NCBI GenBank assembly: GCA_017474045.1
Contig: JAFUHX010000057.1
Location: 1-64,000, forward strand
Length of the DNA stretch: 64,000 bases
Source: Clostridia bacterium
GTDB lineage: Bacteria > Bacillota > Clostridia > Oscillospirales > Acutalibacteraceae
Direction of reading: 5' to 3'
Shown one piece after another: positions 34,648 through 44,566 of the stretch; position 1 is the stretch's first letter, and the number at the start of each line of letters is the position of its first letter. The notes under the pieces were generated by a model, which saw only the letters and a program-made list of their open reading frames with translations, made no database searches and was not told where the DNA came from. Made by a program: the position numbers and the translations under genes.

Positions 34648-36066
34648 TTATTCATTTCTTTTTTTAAGACTTTTTCTTACAAGGAGGCCAACAAGCGCTT
34701 CTTTGTTAAAGGGAATAAGAGGATATAAATAAGTGAAGCCGCTTATGGTTTTTGTTGTACAGATTACAAGAAGGATTATCATTAGTGAAACGAAATAGCC
34801 GGTTAAGCCAAAAAACGCTGTTAAAATCAACATCAGTACTCTTGAAACCTTGATTGCATAGCCCAATTCATAGCTTGGCTGAGTGAAGTTTGAAATAGCC
34901 GCAAAAGCCATGAACAAAACAACCTCATTAACAAACCAACCGGTTGACACTGCAAATTCTCCAAGAACCAAGGCACCGACTACGCTGAAAGAATTAGAGA
35001 GTGCGCTGGGAGTATTAAGCGAAGCAAGCCTCAGTGTATCAACAACAAATTCAACAGCTAAAAGCTGAAAAATTATTGGAATCTCATTTGGTTCTTTAAC
35101 AAGGAAAACCTTTAAAAAGTCGGGCGCTTTTTCACCGTATAGGGTCAAAAGATACCACGACGGAACAAGCAAAAGTGAAAGGCCGAACACGACGGCTCTG
35201 ACATAACGAAGAAGAGTTCCGACCATAGGAGGAAAATAATAGTCGTTAATATCTTGAACAAAATCGAAAATCCCCGTTGGTATAATCATTGCAGACGGCG
35301 AACCGTCACAAAGAATTATAACATTGCCGTCATATATGCACGCTGCGGCAGTATCCGGCCTTTCGGTATATCTAACCTTTGGAAACGGATTCCAAGGTTG
35401 ATATGGCAAAATACATTCTCTTAAGCTTTCCTGAGCCATTGAAAGACTTTCAGTTTTAACGCTGTTTAGCTTTTCCATTACATCAGACAGAACTTTTTTA
35501 TCAACTGTGTCTTCAAGATAGCACACAATAACATCTGTTTTTGATTTATTTCCCAACTGAACACATTTCATCGTCAGCGAAGTATTTCTGATTTTTCTTC
35601 TTATAAGCGCCGTGTTGAAGATTACCGTTTCAACAAAGCCCTCGTGGGAGCCTCTGAGAACCTTATCGGATTCAGGCTCCTGAACCGTTCTGGCAGGATA
35701 GGTTCTGGAATCAATAATTATTGCCGTATCAAAGCCTTCAACAACCATTCCTATTGCGCCGGACAAAACGAAAACCGTGAATTTTTCAAGGCTTGTTTCA
35801 ACGCTTGATTCAATGTAGGTAATATTGTTATCAAGAAGGTCTTTAGCCGATTTTATATCCTCTATTTCTTCACTTGATATCCTTGACATATATTCAAGCA
35901 TTTTCTCAAATATTTCATCTTTAACAAAGCCATCAATGCAATAGAAGGTTGCTTTTCTGTCTGCTATTTTAATTTTTTTAATGAGCATATCAAAGCTTTC
36001 ACTTACACGAAGCTTGTTTTCAATCATTTCAAGATTTTCTTCATAGCTTTTATTAAAATCACTCAA
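34648..36066 (-). CDS. Spore germination protein, GerA family (GerAA/SpoVAF type)
   Basis: About 472 aa. A start at TTG 36066 is preferred because GGTGAT lies 5 bases upstream; the frame stays open to GTG 36075 and TTG 36078, which have no ribosome site. N-terminal soluble GerA domain (TFYCIDGFVKDEI...; DTAIIIDSRTYPARTVQEPESDKVLRG-type motif), then four to five membrane helices and a basic tail. GerA subunits sit in the inner spore membrane and form nutrient-gated ion channels. It lacks adjacent gerB/gerC genes; instead it follows two spore-wall-type genes on the same strand. Confidence 0.88.
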   Translation of the reverse strand: MSDFNKSYEENLEMIENKLRVSESFDMLIKKIKIADRKATFYCIDGFVKDEIFEKMLEYMSRISSEEIEDIKSAKDLLDNNITYIESSVETSLEKFTVFVLSGAIGMVVEGFDTAIIIDSRTYPARTVQEPESDKVLRGSHEGFVETVIFNTALIRRKIRNTSLTMKCVQLGNKSKTDVIVCYLEDTVDKKVLSDVMEKLNSVKTESLSMAQESLRECILPYQPWNPFPKVRYTERPDTAAACIYDGNVIILCDGSPSAMIIPTGIFDFVQDINDYYFPPMVGTLLRYVRAVVFGLSLLLVPSWYLLTLYGEKAPDFLKVFLVKEPNEIPIIFQLLAVEFVVDTLRLASLNTPSALSNSFSVVGALVLGEFAVSTGWFVNEVVLFMAFAAISNFTQPSYELGYAIKVSRVLMLILTAFFGLTGYFVSLMIILLVICTTKTISGFTYLYPLIPFNKEALVGLLVRKSLKKRNE

Positions 36067-36109
36067 AACTATCACCAAAAATATTTTTGGCAGATTTCAT
36101 TGTTTTATT

Positions 36110-37459
36110 CTAAAAGGTTCTGAAATCATTATATAGCTCAACAATACTGTTCCAGGTTAAAACACCCACATCACCCGTTACGGGAAGACCATAAAGCGAC
36201 TGAACTGCCTCAACTGCCCTTTCTGTCTGTATTCCATATACTCCGTCAACAGTAACGCTCGGAACAGACGGAATGTTTTGAGAAATTACACTCAGATAGG
36301 TCTGAAGCTGTTCAACAGTTTTTCCTGTTGCGCCGGTAGTAATTACGTATCCGGGATATAAAAGCGAGGAATAAGACTGAAACTCATAAGGTAACGATTG
36401 CAAAATTACATTATATTGGTCTAAAATTTCATACCAGGTTTCGCTGTTAACAACTCCGGTTTCTTCAAGAGAATAATATCGCTGAAAGGCTTTGACCGCG
36501 TTTTCTGTTTCTTGACCAAAAACACCGTCTGCTGAAATTCTCGGTAGCTGCCCGTTAAAATAAGCAATGAAATCGAGATAATATTGAATTATTCTGACAT
36601 AAATATTTGAACTTCCGAGACTTAGCGGATAAGGATATACCCTTTGAGCTTCACTTATACTGATTCCTTCAGAATAAAGCTCCGACAAGCGCTTAACAGC
36701 GTTATATACGCGTTTTATAGCGTACCAGGTTGCATTACCCACCACACCGTCAGGGGTAAGATTAAAAATCTCTTGAAAAGTTTTAACGGCATTTTCTGTT
36801 GTTTTATCAAAAACGCCGTCTGTTTCGGGAATCACCGGAATCAAAGGATAGTTTCTTGCAATTCGGTTAAGTTGACGCTGAATGTTTAAAACCTCCTGAC
36901 CGGCAAAGCCCATTCTGATCGGCTCACCCGGATAAGTCGGAATATTCGGACCTGTTTCTGCTTTTTTCAAATTAATGTTATCTCCGTAATAATACTGAAG
37001 AATTTCATAGGGCGTGTAGCCTTCGTTTGCCAATTCAACTGTTCCCCACTGTGAAAGACCGTTGCAAACAACATTGATTCCGTCGCAATACTCCGTATAA
37101 TAAGGCTGAATATTGCCCTGCATTACAACATAGGTGTTAAAAATATCATCGACTATTTCAGAAATATTTGAAAAATAGTCTCTGCCCGGTTGAAAAGACT
37201 GATCAAACTGAGTTGAATTTGTAATATCAAAATCATAGCCCTGAGAACGATAAAACTCAGTATATATTCTGTTAAGAGTAATTGAAATCTGAGCAATGAT
37301 GTTTGCTCTTAAAGCACTTTCAGGCCATGTTGGATATATTTCACCGGAAGCAACATTTTTAATGTAATCAACAAAAGGAACCGTTATATTTTCAGCCGCG
37401 GACTGAGGCAAGCCAAGGTGAACGGTTATATATTCGGGAACAACAACATTTTCAGCCAT
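36110..37459 (-). CDS. SpoIID-like protein with three peptidoglycan-binding domains
   Basis: 449 aa from the ATG at 37459, seven bases after GAGAGG. The N-terminal 160 residues (VPEYITVHLGLPQSAAENITVPF..., NVASGEIYPTWPESALRANI, CNGLSQWG) resemble the SpoIID-type domain of clostridial peptidoglycan-binding proteins. Three PG_binding_1 repeats follow, each ending in DGVxGxxTExAVxxxQ...TW (about 185-255, 270-345, 365-445). No signal peptide, as for some spore-coat or cortex proteins. It overlaps the upstream gene by 8 bases and precedes gerA, so it probably acts on the spore cortex. Confidence 0.8.
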   Translation of the reverse strand: MAENVVVPEYITVHLGLPQSAAENITVPFVDYIKNVASGEIYPTWPESALRANIIAQISITLNRIYTEFYRSQGYDFDITNSTQFDQSFQPGRDYFSNISEIVDDIFNTYVVMQGNIQPYYTEYCDGINVVCNGLSQWGTVELANEGYTPYEILQYYYGDNINLKKAETGPNIPTYPGEPIRMGFAGQEVLNIQRQLNRIARNYPLIPVIPETDGVFDKTTENAVKTFQEIFNLTPDGVVGNATWYAIKRVYNAVKRLSELYSEGISISEAQRVYPYPLSLGSSNIYVRIIQYYLDFIAYFNGQLPRISADGVFGQETENAVKAFQRYYSLEETGVVNSETWYEILDQYNVILQSLPYEFQSYSSLLYPGYVITTGATGKTVEQLQTYLSVISQNIPSVPSVTVDGVYGIQTERAVEAVQSLYGLPVTGDVGVLTWNSIVELYNDFRTF

Positions 37460-38063
37460 TGAATACCTCTCTTCCTTCACCTAAAAGAAGATTATTAGGT
37501 TCAGATTCAACAACTGTTGTTTCCATGTTGTCGCCTTTTTCCGTCGGAACAAGCTGAACTGACTGAATAGTTTCAATACCCTCAAAAATCGGAGCACCGA
37601 TATATTTCCGACTTATAAATCTCGGATGAGAAACAATAATATCATATTGATAATAAGGCTTCACGTTTGACGGCGCTTCCGAGCTGACCTTTGAAGGAGC
37701 AGGAAGAAAAATATTACCCACTTCCCCGCTTGAATTTGTGTATCCCTGAAACAAACGGTTATCGGTTTTGGTTTCATAAACCGAAACTAAAGCGCTGGAT
37801 ATTGGATAAACTCTGTCTGCGGCAAAAACCTGAACTTTAAGTTTTCCGTTTTTATCCGGTTCAGATTTTATCGGGTAAACTTCACTTTCAAGACGATTTT
37901 CACTCATTTTCCGGTTATCTTCATCAATTTTCAAATCGGCATTGGCTTCAACCACCAAAGCTTCATCGCTGAGAACCTCATCAATTGCCTGAAGAATTGA
38001 CCTTGACTTAGCTTCAATCAGTTCTTTTGAGTATTTTTCAATAAGGCTGTCAAAACTATTCAA
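37452..38063 (-). CDS. Carboxypeptidase-regulatory-like (Ig-type) domain protein
   Basis: About 203 aa. The start is set at TTG 38063, six bases after AAAGGGTGA; the GTG at 38072 lies within that site. The N-terminal 60 residues are helical and charged. The middle (about 70-170) has a CarboxypepD_reg-like beta-sandwich: KLKVQVFAADRVYPISSALVSVYE, then TNSSGEVGNIFLPAP. Its 3' end overlaps the SpoIID-like gene by 8 bases, so the two are coupled. Likely part of the same sporulation unit with gerA; precise role unknown. Confidence 0.7.
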   Translation of the reverse strand: MNSFDSLIEKYSKELIEAKSRSILQAIDEVLSDEALVVEANADLKIDEDNRKMSENRLESEVYPIKSEPDKNGKLKVQVFAADRVYPISSALVSVYETKTDNRLFQGYTNSSGEVGNIFLPAPSKVSSEAPSNVKPYYQYDIIVSHPRFISRKYIGAPIFEGIETIQSVQLVPTEKGDNMETTVVESEPNNLLLGEGREVFNG

Positions 38064-38130
38064 AAAAATCACCCTTTTAAAATTTGATTATTTTCTTTAC
38101 AGTCTATGAAACATAGCTTGTTTTTGACAC

Positions 38131-38179
38131 AAAAAAAAGAGCAACACACCAAAAAGCTTTTGCTTCAGGCGTGCTGCTC
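38131..38179 (-). terminator. Terminator after the MFS gene
   Basis: A 9-bp stem with one mismatch (38179-38171 with 38147-38139 on the minus strand), followed by T8 (38138-38131). Confidence 0.75.
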
Positions 38180-38193
38180 GTCTTTATTATGTT

Positions 38194-39603
38194 TTATAAA
38201 ACTTCAACCTTTTCAAGATTTGCGCCTTTTGTTTCCTTAACCTTTGTCATGAGCATAACAGCAGCAACAGAAACAGAAGGAACAGTAACAATAAGGCACA
38301 TAAGCCATGCAGGAATTTTTAAAATTCCGACAACCATTAAAATATAACCCACAGCCATTCCGATTATAACAAGAAGACCTTCAGCACCGACAACAGAAGC
38401 TCTTATTTCAGTGGGAACCTTTTCTGTCATCATTACATTCATATAGTCTCTTCCTGTCCAGAAAGAGCCTTGGTAGAAGCCGGCGAAAGCGCCGATTAAA
38501 TAGGGATTCCAGAGCTTATTGATTCCGACAGCAAACAAAATGAAGAATACAACGCAAATTGAGCTGGCAAGAGCAATTGTCTTTTTTCTTCCGATTCTGT
38601 CGGCAATAAAGCCGGAAAGGAAGGTCTGAGAAGCATAAACAAGAGGAAGGACAAAAAGAGCTTTTGTTATTTGATCGGTAGTCATTCCTGCAATGTGCAT
38701 ACAAGATTCAAAATAAAGACCCACGGCGGCAATTCCAACATCAAAAACAATATGTGAAATTAAAAGAGCCTTTGTGTCGCTGTTTGAGAAAATATATTTA
38801 GCCGCATTAATTACACCGTACTGTTTTTCCTGAGCCTTTTTTTCAGCCTTTCTTTGAGCTTTCTCTCTTTCTCTTTCTTCAAGAGGCTTTGAAAGATACT
38901 CAATTTTTTCGCTTATATAAACCTTGGTGTCTTTTGCAAAAACAATAACAGCCAAACAAGCCAGAAAGCCGACAATAGCAGGAACAAGAAAAATTCTTCG
39001 CCACAAGGTTGGATCATTACCCATAAGAATTGAGCGAAGCGTCGGAACAAAAACAACGCCCAAAATTCCGAGAGCTTTCAGAATACTGTATATTTTTGCG
39101 CGATGCTTTTTAGGTGCCTCTTCCAGAATAAAAATAATCTGCATATCATGCCCCATGAAAAAGCCGATTACAGCATATCCAATAAGATAAACTATGTAGT
39201 TAGTTGAAAAATATGTTATCAACATTCCGAGGCTCATTCCAAAGGTTGAAAAAGCAAAAAGAGGTTTTCTTCCGAATTTGTCTGCCAGAGCCTTATAAAA
39301 AGGAGTTACCAAGCCGAAAACATAGCTGAAAACACCGATTGTTGAATGAAGCGCCAAGCCTTCTTCATAGGTATAGGTCTTTCCGAAAAGCGCATTGTTG
39401 ACAAAAAACTCAGTAACGAGTGATGACTGAACTGTTACTGAAAGGTTACTTGCAACCTCATCAACAATATTGACAAGGGCAATCAGACACAAAAGGACAG
39501 CAAAATAAAAGGCTGAAGAGCCCTTTGATTGAATTTTTTTCAGTTTTTCAAGCTGCCGACTTTCGTTTAAAGCGATTTTTTCTTCGTTTTTTGTTTTGTT
39601 CAT
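38194..39603 (-). CDS. MFS transporter
   Basis: 469 aa from the ATG at 39603 behind AAGGGG. Twelve predicted helices. The loop 2-3 motif ADKFGRKPLFAF and the loop 8-9 motif ADRIGRKKTIALA are the classic MFS D-R-x-G-R-K pair, in the style of sugar or metabolite:H+ porters. A long charged central loop (EREREKAQRKAEKKAQEKQ) separates the halves. The substrate is unknown. It begins 16 bases after ylmH and may be the last gene of the V-ATPase transcript. Confidence 0.83.
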   Translation of the reverse strand: MNKTKNEEKIALNESRQLEKLKKIQSKGSSAFYFAVLLCLIALVNIVDEVASNLSVTVQSSLVTEFFVNNALFGKTYTYEEGLALHSTIGVFSYVFGLVTPFYKALADKFGRKPLFAFSTFGMSLGMLITYFSTNYIVYLIGYAVIGFFMGHDMQIIFILEEAPKKHRAKIYSILKALGILGVVFVPTLRSILMGNDPTLWRRIFLVPAIVGFLACLAVIVFAKDTKVYISEKIEYLSKPLEEREREKAQRKAEKKAQEKQYGVINAAKYIFSNSDTKALLISHIVFDVGIAAVGLYFESCMHIAGMTTDQITKALFVLPLVYASQTFLSGFIADRIGRKKTIALASSICVVFFILFAVGINKLWNPYLIGAFAGFYQGSFWTGRDYMNVMMTEKVPTEIRASVVGAEGLLVIIGMAVGYILMVVGILKIPAWLMCLIVTVPSVSVAAVMLMTKVKETKGANLEKVEVL

Positions 39604-39619
39604 TATTTCCCCTTCTCTT

Positions 39620-40402
39620 TTATTTATATTTTTTAATGAGAACATGAAGTCGGCCTTTTTTGCTTTGCCCTGTTATTTTTGAAAAAACAATTTTGCCTTT
39701 TCCTCGATAAACAACCTTATCGCCTTCATTCAGCCTAAAATCAGGCTTCAGGTTTTCAGCGGAGTTAACAAAAACAAGGCCCTTTTCAATTGCCTCAACA
39801 CTTTTTGACCTTGAAAGCGAAAAGGCAGCAGCCACAACATTATCAAGTCTTTCAGATGAAATAAAAGAATTTATTTCATCGAAATTTTCTTTCTTTTCTT
39901 TTATTCTGTCAAAAGAAACCTCTTTGACTGTAACGCTTCCTCTTCCGACTGTTTTCAGATTATTACAAATAAAGCTTTTTGAAGATTTCAGACACACAAG
40001 AAAACAGCCTTCATCGTCAGCAATTATATCCCCCAGAACCTCTCTTTTAAGACCAAGTCCCATAAGGGAACCTAAATAATCTCTGTGAGAAAGAGTCGAA
40101 AAACGATCTTTATCAATTCTTATTAATGAAAGGGGGTTATCTTCACGATTTTCTGAAAAATACTCTTCTATGTTTTCGTAAGTTTCATAAAATGACGGAA
40201 CAAAAACTGCAACAACTCTTTCAGCTTCGCTGTAGCCTCCGAAATAAAAGGTTAAAACGCTTTTGTTGTTTTCTTTTTCCAACGCTGAAAGCAAGCTTCT
40301 TTGTCTCAGATCAAGAAAAGAGGTTGATGTAATCATTGAGTTGCTTTCACAGCGATTTTTCAGATCACGCGCGTGAGAAAATAAAATCTTATCATCTGTC
40401 AT
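39620..40402 (-). CDS. ylmH: YlmH family S4-domain RNA-binding protein
   Basis: 260 aa. N-terminal YlmH domain (FLDLRQRSLLSALEKE..., VFVPSFYE, RDYLGSLMGLGLKREVLGDI) and a C-terminal S4 RNA-binding domain (LDNVVAAAFSLSRSKSVEAIEKGLVFVNS...). In Bacillus subtilis YlmH binds ribosomes and helps in rescue of stalled 50S complexes. There it sits in the ylm cell-division cluster; here its ATG overlaps the stop of the V-ATPase subunit D gene (ATGA), an unusual placement. Confidence 0.9.
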   Translation of the reverse strand: MTDDKILFSHARDLKNRCESNSMITSTSFLDLRQRSLLSALEKENNKSVLTFYFGGYSEAERVVAVFVPSFYETYENIEEYFSENREDNPLSLIRIDKDRFSTLSHRDYLGSLMGLGLKREVLGDIIADDEGCFLVCLKSSKSFICNNLKTVGRGSVTVKEVSFDRIKEKKENFDEINSFISSERLDNVVAAAFSLSRSKSVEAIEKGLVFVNSAENLKPDFRLNEGDKVVYRGKGKIVFSKITGQSKKGRLHVLIKKYK

Positions 40403-41052
40403 ACTGTGTATCCGTGAGCATTATTCAGCATTAAATCTTTCATCTTCATCAGCCTTGTTGTTGCTGAACGCTCATTTTCTTCAAGCTTCATTGTTATATA
40501 TTTTATGGTTTCTTCATATTGCGGAATCAGAACATTCTCCAAAGCATTGACTCTTCGCCTTGTTTTCTCAATTTCTGACGAAAGGAGCTGACATTGCTTC
40601 TCTTTTTCCGCAAGAAGAAGCATATCAGGCAAAACATTGTTAAGAGCCTTAACAGCTTCGTCAAGCTCGCCTGAGCTGAAAGCATAGCCATAGGAAAAAA
40701 TTTCTTCTTTTTGAGCGCTTGCACCATTCACTTCAAACTCAGGAACAATGACACTCATAATGTTTTTTTCTTTAATTTCCACGCTGAGCTTTTGACAAGA
40801 CATTAAAAGCGAAGTTTCAACTGCTTCATCATCCATAACTATTCTTGCAAGATTCATGGCGCTGTTGGCTTTTTTTAAAGCAGTTTCAACCTTCAGTCTC
40901 AGCTCTTTAGTTTCTTTTATTAAAACAAGAAACTGCCTCATAAGCTCGTCTCGCTTATCTTTCAGAAGCTTATGTCCTCTTCGGGCAGTAACAAGCTTTT
41001 TTTTCAGATTGGAAAGCTCCATTCTTGTTGGGTTAACTTTCATAATTGCCAT
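40399..41052 (-). CDS. ntpD: V-type ATP synthase subunit D (central stalk)
   Basis: 217 aa; AAAGGAG ahead of the ATG. Two long antiparallel coiled-coil helices typical of subunit D: VNPTRMELSNLKKKLVTARRGHKLLKDKRDEL at the start and TRRRVNALENVLIPQYEETIKYI near the end. It is the rotor shaft that turns inside the A3B3 head and contacts subunit F. Last ATPase gene of the operon; its stop overlaps the ylmH start. Confidence 0.95.
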   Translation of the reverse strand: MAIMKVNPTRMELSNLKKKLVTARRGHKLLKDKRDELMRQFLVLIKETKELRLKVETALKKANSAMNLARIVMDDEAVETSLLMSCQKLSVEIKEKNIMSVIVPEFEVNGASAQKEEIFSYGYAFSSGELDEAVKALNNVLPDMLLLAEKEKQCQLLSSEIEKTRRRVNALENVLIPQYEETIKYITMKLEENERSATTRLMKMKDLMLNNAHGYTV

Positions 41053-41094
41053 AAAGCAGTCTCCTTTCTTTAAAAATCAAAACACACGCTACGG

Positions 41095-42465
41095 CTATGC
41101 GTGATAATATTTATCAAGAAGCTTATCGCTGATTCTTTTAAGCTCGCTTCGAGGAAGAATTGAAAGAAGCTTCCAGCCAAGGTCAAGAGTTTCTTCAATG
41201 CTTCGCGAAACTCCGCTGCCCTGAGAAACATATTCTTCTTCAAACCTTTCGGCAAATTCAGCATAGAGCTTATCAATATCGCTAAGAGCTGACTCACCGA
41301 GAATTACCATCAGCTCTTTGCTGTCTTTCCCTCTTGCATAAGAAGAAAAAAGCTGATTCATAGTATCTGAATGATCGGCCCTTGTTTTGCCTTCGCCAAT
41401 TCCCTTATCTTTAAGCCTTGAAAGAGAAGGAAGAACATCAATAGGAGGAGTTATTCCTTTTCGGTAAAGCTCACGGCTTAAAATAATCTGACCTTCTGTT
41501 ATATAGCCGGTAAGATCGGGGATGGGATGGGTTTTATCGTCTTCTGGCATTGTCAGAATGGGAATCATTGTTATGCTTCCCTTTTTGTTTTTCTGTCTTC
41601 CTGCCCTTTCATAAATTGCGGCAAGATCTGTGTACATATATCCCGGATAGCCTCTTCTTCCCGGAACTTCTTTTTTAGCCGCCGAAACCTCACGAAGCGC
41701 ATCGGCATAGTTAGTTATATCAGTTAAAATTACAAGAACATGCATATCTTTTTCAAAAGCAAGATATTCAGCCGCTGTTAGAGCCATTTTCGGTGTTGCA
41801 ATTCGCTCCATCGCAGGATCATTGGCAAGATTAGAAAACATAACAGTTCTGTCAATAGCTCCCGTTTCCTTAAAGGATCTTACAAAATAATCTGCCTCTT
41901 CAAAGGTTATTCCTATTGCGGCAAAAACTACAGCAAACTTTTCGTCGGCACCAAGAACCCTTGCCTGTCTTGCAATCTGGGCTGCAAGCTCACTATGGGG
42001 AAGCCCGGAAGCTGAAAAAATCGGAAGTTTCTGACCTCTGACAAGAGTATTAAGGCCGTCAATGGCTGAAATTCCCGTTTCAATAAACTCCTGAGGATAG
42101 CTTCTTGCAGCGGGGTTCATTGGCTTTCCGTTAACATCAAGACGCATTTCAGGGATGATTTCCGGTCCTGAATCAACAGGTCTTCCCAAGCCGTCAAAAA
42201 CTCTTCCAAGCATATCGGTTGAAACTCCGAGCTGCATTTGTTTTCCGGTAAATTTAATTTTGCTGTTTGAAAGGTTAATTCCCGCCGATGATTCAAAAAG
42301 CTGAACAAGAGCATTTCTTCCGTTAACTTCAAGAACGCGACAAAGTCTTTTTTCGCCGTTTTCAAGCTCAATTTCACCAAGCTCATTATATGAAACGCCA
42401 TCAACATCGCGAACAAACATAAGCGGGCCGGCAACTTCCTCAATTGTTCTGTAGCTTTTAAGCAT
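41095..42465 (-). CDS. ntpB: V-type ATP synthase subunit B
   Basis: 456 aa. The non-catalytic head subunit. The P-loop is replaced by [19 protein letters not shown] as usual for B. Other landmarks: [14 protein letters not shown] [25 protein letters not shown], and [21 protein letters not shown]. It alternates with A in the A3B3 ring. Its ATG overlaps the 3' end of ntpA by 8 bases. Confidence 0.96.
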   Translation of the reverse strand: MLKSYRTIEEVAGPLMFVRDVDGVSYNELGEIELENGEKRLCRVLEVNGRNALVQLFESSAGINLSNSKIKFTGKQMQLGVSTDMLGRVFDGLGRPVDSGPEIIPEMRLDVNGKPMNPAARSYPQEFIETGISAIDGLNTLVRGQKLPIFSASGLPHSELAAQIARQARVLGADEKFAVVFAAIGITFEEADYFVRSFKETGAIDRTVMFSNLANDPAMERIATPKMALTAAEYLAFEKDMHVLVILTDITNYADALREVSAAKKEVPGRRGYPGYMYTDLAAIYERAGRQKNKKGSITMIPILTMPEDDKTHPIPDLTGYITEGQIILSRELYRKGITPPIDVLPSLSRLKDKGIGEGKTRADHSDTMNQLFSSYARGKDSKELMVILGESALSDIDKLYAEFAERFEEEYVSQGSGVSRSIEETLDLGWKLLSILPRSELKRISDKLLDKYYHA

Positions 42466-44233
42466 CAGCAGACTCCCCTTTCATTAAATTGTTTGTTTCA
42501 AGCTTTATTTTTTTAAGTGTTTCATTAAACTCACATTCTGTGTCAGATTCAGAAACATACTTGAATCTTCCGATTTTTTCTCTTATCGGAAGGCGAATAA
42601 CATCGTTTATGTTAACGCCCTTTTCAATGCACTGCCTTGCTGAATCATAAAAGCTGAGAATAAGAGACGACATATAAAACTGTTTTTTCAATGATGTATA
42701 GGTATCAACCTCATGAAAAGCAAGCTGATGAAGAAAATCTTCTCTTATTGAGCGCGAAACTTCCAGAACAAGTCTGTCGGAGGCTGAAAGAGAATCAACA
42801 CCAACAAGCTTCACAATTTCTTCAAGAGAAGCCTCTTGAGAAAGAAGACTCATAAATCGCTTTCGGTTTTCAGTCCACTTTGAGTTAACATTTTTATTGA
42901 ACCATTCACTAAGACTTTCAGCATAAAGCGAATAACTGGTCAACCAGTTAATTGCAGGGAAATGACGCTTATAGGCAAGAGCACTGTCAAGCCCCCAGAA
43001 AGCCTTAACAATTCTCAGAGTTGCCTGGGAAACAGGCTCTGAAATATCGCCGCCCTGCGGAGACACGGCACCAATTACTGAAAGGCTTCCTTCCCTTCTT
43101 TCACCGCCAAGCGCAACCACTCTTCCGGCTCTTTCATAAAACTGAGCCAGACGGGAACCAAGATAAGCCGGATAGCCTTCTTCACCGGGCATTTCTTCAA
43201 GTCTGCCGGACATTTCGCGAAGTGCCTCAGCCCACCTGGAAGTTGAATCAGCCATTAAAGCAACATTATATCCCATATCACGATAGTATTCAGCAATGGT
43301 AATTCCCGTATAAACCGAAGCCTCTCTCGCCGCAACCGGCATATCTGAGGTGTTGGCAATGAGAACAGTTCTTTCCATAATTGATTTTCCTGTTTCAGAA
43401 TCAATTATTTTCGGAAATTCGTTTAAAACGTCGGTCATTTCATTGCCTCTTTCACCACAACCGATATAAACAACAATGTCTGCCTCAGACCACTTTGCAA
43501 GCTGATGTTGAGTTATTGTTTTTCCGCTTCCGAAGGGACCGGGAATTGCCGCAACGCCGCCTTTAGCAAGGGGAAAAAGAGTATCAATTACTCTTTGACC
43601 TGTTATAAGAGGCATTTCAGGTGAAAGCTTTTTTAAATATGGTCTCGCCTTTCTGACGGGCCATTTTTGCAAAAGTGAAATATTATACACAGTGCCGTTT
43701 TCGCTCTCGATTACGGCAACATTATCTTCAACTCTGAATTCGCCCTCATAAATTGCAACAACTATTCCGTTGACACCAAAGGGAACCATAATTTTATGTT
43801 TAACGATTTCTGTTTCATCAACGAAGCCTAAAACGTCGCCTTCTGAAACCTCATCACCCACCTTAACCGTCGGAACAAAATTCCAGAGCCTTTCGCGAGA
43901 AAGAGAAGGAACTTCAATTCCTCTTTCAAGATTATTTCCCGAAAGCTCCATGATTTCAAGGAGAGGACGCTGAATTCCGTCAAAAATTCCGCCGATAAGA
44001 CCGGGGCCAAGCTCGACGCTTAAGGGTTCCCCTGTTGTTTCAACAGTTTCACCCGTTGCAATTCCTGAGGTTTCTTCATAAACCTGAATTGAAGCGTTTT
44101 CGCCGTGCATTTCAATTATTTCACCAATCAGCCTTTTGTTGCTGACTCTGACAACATCAAACATATTGGCATGACGCATTCCCGAAGCCACAACAAGAGG
44201 ACCGGAAACCTTTGTGATTATTCCTGATTTCAT
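42458..44233 (-). CDS. ntpA: V-type ATP synthase catalytic subunit A
   Basis: 591 aa. The catalytic head subunit, hydrolysing or making ATP. Walker A GPFGSGKT is at 232-239; the A-specific non-homologous insert spans about 110-190; [15 protein letters not shown] and [14 protein letters not shown] are also conserved. Complete. Sits between subunit F and B in the usual clostridial order. Confidence 0.97.
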   Translation of the reverse strand: MKSGIITKVSGPLVVASGMRHANMFDVVRVSNKRLIGEIIEMHGENASIQVYEETSGIATGETVETTGEPLSVELGPGLIGGIFDGIQRPLLEIMELSGNNLERGIEVPSLSRERLWNFVPTVKVGDEVSEGDVLGFVDETEIVKHKIMVPFGVNGIVVAIYEGEFRVEDNVAVIESENGTVYNISLLQKWPVRKARPYLKKLSPEMPLITGQRVIDTLFPLAKGGVAAIPGPFGSGKTITQHQLAKWSEADIVVYIGCGERGNEMTDVLNEFPKIIDSETGKSIMERTVLIANTSDMPVAAREASVYTGITIAEYYRDMGYNVALMADSTSRWAEALREMSGRLEEMPGEEGYPAYLGSRLAQFYERAGRVVALGGERREGSLSVIGAVSPQGGDISEPVSQATLRIVKAFWGLDSALAYKRHFPAINWLTSYSLYAESLSEWFNKNVNSKWTENRKRFMSLLSQEASLEEIVKLVGVDSLSASDRLVLEVSRSIREDFLHQLAFHEVDTYTSLKKQFYMSSLILSFYDSARQCIEKGVNINDVIRLPIREKIGRFKYVSESDTECEFNETLKKIKLETNNLMKGESADA

Positions 44234-44254
44234 AAAATCACCTTTTCAAATTAA

Positions 44255-44566
44255 TTATGGAGCTAAATCTGAACCAACTGCACGCTTAATCATACTCTGA
44301 ATATTTTTCATTGCGATTTCGCTTTTATCTGAACTTCCGGGAATTAAAATTATTGCCGGAGTCAAAGATTCGCTATATTTATCAATTTCGTCTTTTAATT
44401 TTTCGCCAAGATCTTCTGTTATAAATATTATGGCATAAGACTCAAAAGCAAGCTTTTTTAAACAAGCAGACGCAGAATAAGCATCGCTCATGGGAAAGAT
44501 TTCAAAGCCAACAGCTGAAAAACCCATAATACAGGACTTTTCTCCTATTACTGCAATTTTATTCAT
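44255..44566 (-). CDS. V-type ATP synthase subunit F (central stalk)
   Basis: 103 aa. Short Rossmann-like subunit: KIAVIGEKSCIMGFSAVGFE at the start and AIIFITEDLGEKL in the middle, then PAIILIPGS. It caps subunit D and regulates head activity. Overlaps the 3' end of the subunit C gene by 8 bases. Confidence 0.92.
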   Translation of the reverse strand: MNKIAVIGEKSCIMGFSAVGFEIFPMSDAYSASACLKKLAFESYAIIFITEDLGEKLKDEIDKYSESLTPAIILIPGSSDKSEIAMKNIQSMIKRAVGSDLAP

